This document shows positions 59,177 to 64,000 of a DNA stretch of 64,000 nucleotides, in pieces (position 1 is the stretch's first letter; each line of letters opens with the position of its first letter). The notes under the pieces are model-generated. The model had not been told where the DNA came from. It made no database searches and saw only the letters and a list, made by a program, of their open reading frames with translations. Made by a program: the position numbers and the translations under genes. Location of the stretch: positions 32,818,527-32,882,526 of the forward strand of contig OX485808.1 of assembly GCA_950295325.1 (NCBI GenBank), read 5' to 3'. The stretch is from Polytrichum commune. Lineage: Eukaryota > Streptophyta > Polytrichopsida > Polytrichales > Polytrichaceae.

Positions 59177-60762
59177 TATAGACTTGGCTAAGTTGTGTAT
59201 ATTCCAACGATAGATTGGAATCATACATTGTGTTACAAAGAGAGAAATCTCTACATGCCATTATAAACTTCTCCATTCGGGCTAGGACTAAATTGAAGGG
59301 TGGAGGCTTTTTGGTGACAGGAGGGAAGCCGGCGGGCAAATGAGGGAATGCACTCGAGGGAACCATCACCAATCCCTGCGCCAGCATGCCCTGAATCACT
59401 TGCGTGATCAGTTCCGCTTGGGAGGGAGGTTGGGCCATCGCCCTTTGCCGCTCCTGCTCCAAAAGGAGAGCCCTCAACTCCGCGACTTCGTTGCGGACCG
59501 AGGGCTCATCCGCGGCAGCCTTCTCCAATCGGACATGCTGCTCCTCGTCCCGGAGCATTTTCGTGTTGGCCTCCTCCGCGGTGAGGACTTCCGGTTTCAC
59601 CCTCACATTCCCGGCGAACGCTGTAGGGGAGGCAGGATCCGACCTTAGCCTCTTCGCGAGCTCCATGTCGTCCTCGTCCTCGGAGCTTATGGCGATCGTC
59701 TCCTCCACCGCATAGTCGCTGTACAATTTCTTCCCCTTCAGCCTTCGCCGATCCCTGAAGGTGGCCGTCGCGTCCCTCGAGTACATCTCCTTCGCGTCGT
59801 CCACCGTGAGCACGGGCACCAGCCTGCTCTGCGGCGTGGCAGCCCGCATTGCCTTCTTCCGTTGAGGGGCTTCGGATTCTTGAGTGAATCATGTTGCCCC
59901 TTCCTCCACCTCCCCCTCCACTTTTTCTGCTTCCTCCTCCTCCTCCTCCTCCCCCTCCTCTGCAACCTCGCCACCTGCTCCCATTGACTGATTGCCCGGA
60001 TGCAACCCGATGAGCGGTTCTGGCAATTCAACGGAGGGCCGCATGGCAAATTCTTCCGGGTTGATTCGCCTCGCCATATCAAGCGGATTCTCACCCCCCT
60101 GGAGGATCTCGCCGATGTAGGATCCCGGTATCCAGTCGAGGATGTCTATTCTCGTAGCCAGAGACTTCTGGGTCCTGTAGAATTGAACATTGGCATCCTC
60201 CACATAGAAGTAGATGTTCAACCCAGACATCTGCACAATCCATATCAATAGCGTTAGTATCACCAATGAAGAATAGAGAAAAATGACAACCAATACAAAA
60301 CTAGTTTGGGTCGCTCGACCCAAACCAAGCACATTAACCCTTCAGGGTAGTTGCTTACCATTGCAGCGAAGACCGGTTTCGAGCCCCCGAAGACGTTGAA
60401 GATGCAGTCCCCCCTCTTCGTGAGGGTCCTCATCATCCGCAGGTAGAAATCCATCCGCAGCTCATCCGCGGGGTAGTTGGCGTATTTCGCCTCGTCGTAC
60501 AAACTCCTGCTGGTATCCAACCCGTCTGGGACCTGGAAAAGCTTTTCCATCCGGGCTATAGGATGGTTTGGCACCTTCAGCAGCTCAGCTTTGTACACGA
60601 AGTACAAGCACAGCACATTGACGATCTTCGTCTTCTTGTCTTTCAAAGTGTTGTACGCCCCCTCCGCCGGTGCAGCAACGTAGTGGGATTTCGAGACGGC
60701 GTACTCTGGCTGCAATTTCCGCACAATCTCGTAGACCTGCTCCGCCCTCCTGTCCTCAACAA
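59154..60762 (-). pseudogene. Multi-copy element gene: methyltransferase-like plus acidic coiled-coil protein, one TGA
   Basis: Minus-strand exon a (about 60762-60359) encodes EQVYEIVRKLQPEYAVSKSH, KIVNVLCLYFVYKAELLKVP, NYPADELRMDFYLRMMRTL and TKRGDCIFNVFGGSKPVFAA. Intron 60358-60237 has GTAAGC and TGCAG ends. Exon b starts MSGLNIYFYVEDANVQFYRT, passes a Glu-rich stretch and meets TGA at 59889-59891. The same frame then continues AATPQSRLVPVLTVDDAKEM, AISSEDEDDMELAKRLRSDP and a coiled-coil-like region (VAELRALLLEQERQRAMAQ) to 59154. The segment IFNVFGGSKPVFAA faintly resembles motif I of DNA methyltransferases, but no catalytic motif was found. A partial second copy sits in the left palindrome arm, so this is a repeated element gene. 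I do not recognise it. Confidence 0.55.
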
Positions 60763-60891
60763 TTAATTATGCCAAAATACCACGGTTATAGGATAACATT
60801 GGGTGTAATTCCAAATGTTTTTTGTCCCTCACTACTCACAACTTACCGCTCATTGCTCACCGCTCACATGATAGCACCCCCCAAGATGAAG

Positions 60892-63800
60892 ACAGGGAAA
60901 CATAACATAGGTTGGAATTAATGACAAAACATAGGGACACTTTATAGACTTGGTTTAATTGCAACTATTTTATTCAAATTTATAATATTAAAATTTATAC
61001 ATACGTTTGGGATGTGCCATCCAATTCCATAAGACCCTTATATATGGGATGTGCACCCTAAACTTTATAATGACATAAAACCATTTGCTTTTGGGATTCA
61101 ATTCTTTTCTCCACGTGTAGTTCATGTTTTGATTATGATTTGAAGACTTGTTATTTTTAGTAGTGTGAATAATCTCCACGTGCGAATTTGTAAACCGTCA
61201 TGTTCACCGTCATGATCCTGATGTTCCCAATGTTCCGTATGCTCACAATACTGGCATCCCAAACTATGAGCGTATTTTATTTTGAGATTGTCCAACGTCT
61301 CCGATTAACAAACATAGTGTTAGGGGAAGGAATGTGTTGGTGCTCCCCAACGGCCATTGGATATGCAACGGTGCTAAACATGTGGGACCTCGCTAGATAC
61401 TTGTTTATTTCAACTTGTATATTTTGTTATCTCCATATTTATTGGTAACCCTTTAGCTAGTCCTATGTGCTATTGGTTGAGTTTTGAATGGTACTTTGAA
61501 TGGTTTAGGATTGGTATTATGGTTTATTGAAACCAAATGAATGACAATTTGAGTGGTATGGAAATTGTTTTGCTGACATTGTTGGTTTTGCAATGCTATA
61601 GTATTCCATCCATTATTTTGGTACTTGTACGATCTATTCAAAAAAAATATTGTGCCAAAAATCAGCCTCTCTAAACAATTAAAAATAAATATAGGGTGCT
61701 AGAGAATACGTCTAAGTAGCTTTTTATTTACAAATAGGGAGGGAAAATCTATTGAGAGGTGTATAAATATCCTCTCATTAAACACCCCATTATCCCGCGC
61801 AGTTACAAAATGTAAAGGGGTGTGATTGCTCCAAGTATTTGCAATGCAAAAAGACCAACTTGGAAAATTACTTCTTCTTCTTTTGTAACATGATTGATAA
61901 AGCTATTGATGAAGGAGATTTCGTTTATGTCCAAAATTGGTAGATTTGCTCAATAGAAGATTATTTTTAGAAACTATCAAATCAACTATGTTTACACTTA
62001 AACAATTTTAGTGATAGATCTAGAGCATTTTTGTACACTAGATTTTTTGGAAGAATTCAAGATTTAATATCAATTTTTGACAAAAATCTCAATCTCTATT
62101 GCTTTCGTAGGGCCTTAAGTTAGATTTGTAACCCATTGCACTCCCCAGGCATCCAACCTCGAGGTCACCAGACTCCACTAAGATTTTAATATCATATTAT
62201 AAGATCATAAGATTTAAAGAGGATTCTACTCTTGCTTGGGAAACCTTTATATACCTCCCCACCATGCCGAGTTGTCTCAAGTTCTTTCCAAAGTAAAAGC
62301 ATATTTTATGTCAATGCAAAATTGCAAAACTCATAACACAAAAATAATGAACTCTATTCATTTGCTTTAAACGCAATGTAGACCATCATTATCCTAGTTC
62401 TAATCAACATGTGTCAATAATGGTCCATGTTACAATCACATACATAAACAACAACTGCACAACAACCATGTAGGTAGTCTGTGAACCAAGTTTTATTGAA
62501 GACTTTGTGCATGACTAGATATGCAAAGTGTAGTACAGATGGAGGATTAGTTCATATTTTGACATAGAGCATCAAACTAAGTTACATCTGTTATTATGAT
62601 CCACAGCTATGGTATACAACTACAAACGTACGATTAATATAGATTCTCCATTTCCGCCAAGAAATGGTAGTCTCTATATTGGAATGCCAACTGTTGTTTT
62701 CATAGTATTACAACGATTAAATAAACATGCAACACCAGTTATAAACTGGGTTAATCATGTCGTTGATGGTTATCAACGAAGAGGCGATTGCTACATAATC
62801 AATTCAAGTAGATGGTTACCAACGGAGAGCCGTCTTTCTGAGTCAAGGTTCCATATGCAGCGTAGTAGATATCAACACCCGTCGAGCCGGCACCATGGTC
62901 AAAGGCCACTAGGCTATAATCAGATAAAATATTGACATTGTTATGCTGGTGGGCACCATCTACCCAGAGCTCCACATGAATCAGCAAATGGAGTGCCATA
63001 TTGATCGGACTCTACATCCACAACAAGCAACACATCACATGATGTTAATGTCACAGAGAATCACAAGGTGGAATCACAATGTTTGTGATGTGTTGGGCCC
63101 AGGGCGGCAACATCTATATAACAAGTAGCCCGTCATTAGCAAAATGAGAATCTGACACAATTTTTGATGAGTCTATAGAAAAGCATGAAAATTTATCAAG
63201 AAGACCACCAATTTATTAAATAAGGTATAGTAAGGTATAATATACTTGGATATATTCCTATCTAAGAGGGTTTTTGAAAAATATTATTATATCCTTAAAC
63301 CCATGCATAAATAATTTTCCTATTCTTCTTTCCTTTTTGCCCGTGGAAAATACAGAGGTCAACTATGTCAAATACAATTATACCACGAGATTCAACTTCT
63401 TGAGTGCTTTGCAACAAGGTCAATAATATCATTGAGAGAATAAGATTTGTCAAAAAAATAAAACATAATGAATAAAATCAAATTGCCTATCACAAAACGC
63501 ATGTTGCTACCCCGGGGTGAGGTGACCAGAAACACTTGTCCAACCATGTCTCTAGATGCGCCATGTGCATTATTGAACATATATCAATCTAGCACATCTT
63601 GTACACTTTACATATGGTTGAATATGGTATGAACCCACGTAAATGATCTTGCAATCGTTGAACGACAACGAGAAAAACCAATGGCATGCGACGGTTGCTA
63701 CCACATATCGATCACAAGTCATGAAGGCCACTCTCATTGACACAGCACCCCAATATCAATGCTACACTCAATCAGATACATGGGCAATATGCTACTGTGC

Positions 63801-64000
63801 TTATGATTCCTTTAACAATCGGTGAGAAGACTTACGGTGAGTTCCGGGAGCGATGATGCGGTTGACAAAATTTGACTTTCCTCCAGTTGCGTAGGATGTC
63901 GTCGCAACGATCGATCTGGATGATTGGTTGGTAATGTAGGTGGTGAAACCTTGGGCTCCCGAAGTGTACATGGCCACCAAGAGGAGGACCAGGACCAGGC
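60892..64000 (-). repeat. Right arm of the large palindrome (partner 50043-53287)
   Basis: Reverse-oriented, collinear with the left arm from 60892 to the window end, so the arm may extend further. Relative to the left arm it has lost about 160 bases of the gene intron (left-arm 50462-50636) and carries many single-base differences. Confidence 0.9.
62799..64000 (-). pseudogene. Small secreted Cys-free protein family, copy C: frameshifted exon 2, exon 1 cut by window end
   Basis: Exon 1 (64000-63836, start codon outside the window) is open and reads GLVLVLLLVAMYTSGAQG then FTTYITNQSSRSIVATTSYA. The donor GTAAG and acceptor GTAG (63013-63012) are conserved. Exon 2 (63011-62799) is 213 bases instead of 212. 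One extra base after GGCACTCCATT shifts the frame and gives a stop about 23 codons into the exon. The rest of exon 2 (IHVELWVDGAHQHNNVNILS) is preserved in the shifted frame, so the lesion is recent or a sequencing error. Substitutions relative to copy B include P to A and K to N in exon 1. Confidence 0.75.

Noticed and set aside
1-64000. tRNA, rRNA or other structured RNA genes
   Set aside because: I saw no cloverleaf A/B-box pairs or rRNA-like segments on either strand by eye. A covariance-model scan would be needed to be sure.

Overview
This is nuclear DNA from a land plant. The evidence is a set of spliced genes for plant-type proteins: a chloroplast CAS/At3g59780-like rhodanese protein, a PDCD2 protein and an RS31/RS40-type SR splicing factor. 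Introns are mostly short with GT-AG ends, and plant-type DNA transposons (PIF/Harbinger, CACTA, hAT-like, pogo/Tigger) are common. No seed-plant-specific hallmark is visible. The compact introns and many small local duplications would suit a seed-free plant (bryophyte, lycophyte or fern), but that is inference.

Layout. At 0.2 kb there is the possible last exon of an upstream + strand gene. Positions 1.6-8.9 kb hold a complete 14-exon minus-strand gene of about 789 aa (thylakoid rhodanese-like protein). Its introns carry three separate local duplications, one of which is a decayed exon copy with a stop codon. At 12.3-13.9 kb there is a broken O-methyltransferase gene. MITEs occupy 11.5, 15.6 and 16.7 kb. 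PDCD2 (8 recognisable exons, +) lies at 18.3-21.2 kb. From 21 to 31 kb the sequence is AT-rich and nearly gene-free, with a decayed gag-like remnant, a CACTA element at 26.6-27.6 kb and a foldback at 30.7 kb. An unrecognised two-exon coding fragment is at 31.1-31.5 kb. The RS-type SR gene (5 exons, +) is at 33.7-37.5 kb, with a pogo-like insertion a few bases inside intron 3.

From about 39.8 kb to the window end the DNA is a nest of direct and inverted segmental duplications around a small gene family. Each member encodes a predicted secreted protein of about 133 aa without cysteine in its mature part. Copy A (41.9 kb) has lost exon 2. Copy B (50.0-51.4 kb) is intact. Copy C (62.8-64.0 kb, minus) has a one-base frameshift and runs off the window. 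Copies B and C lie in arms of at least 3 kb of a large imperfect palindrome. Between A and B sits a complete PIF/Harbinger transposon (TIRs, TAA target duplication, intact DDE transposase, Myb-like second gene with one frameshift) inserted into an older MITE. The palindrome's spacer holds a GC-rich reading frame split by a hAT-like MITE, a tandem duplication, a trihelix-type gene and a multi-copy element with an unrecognised acidic protein.

The strongest items are structural and were read directly: exact target-site duplications for four transposons, a paralogous empty site for one MITE, and a G-tract-ended MITE family that explains two of the long poly-G/poly-C runs. The rhodanese-like protein, PDCD2 and the SR protein are housekeeping genes with no visible functional link to one another.
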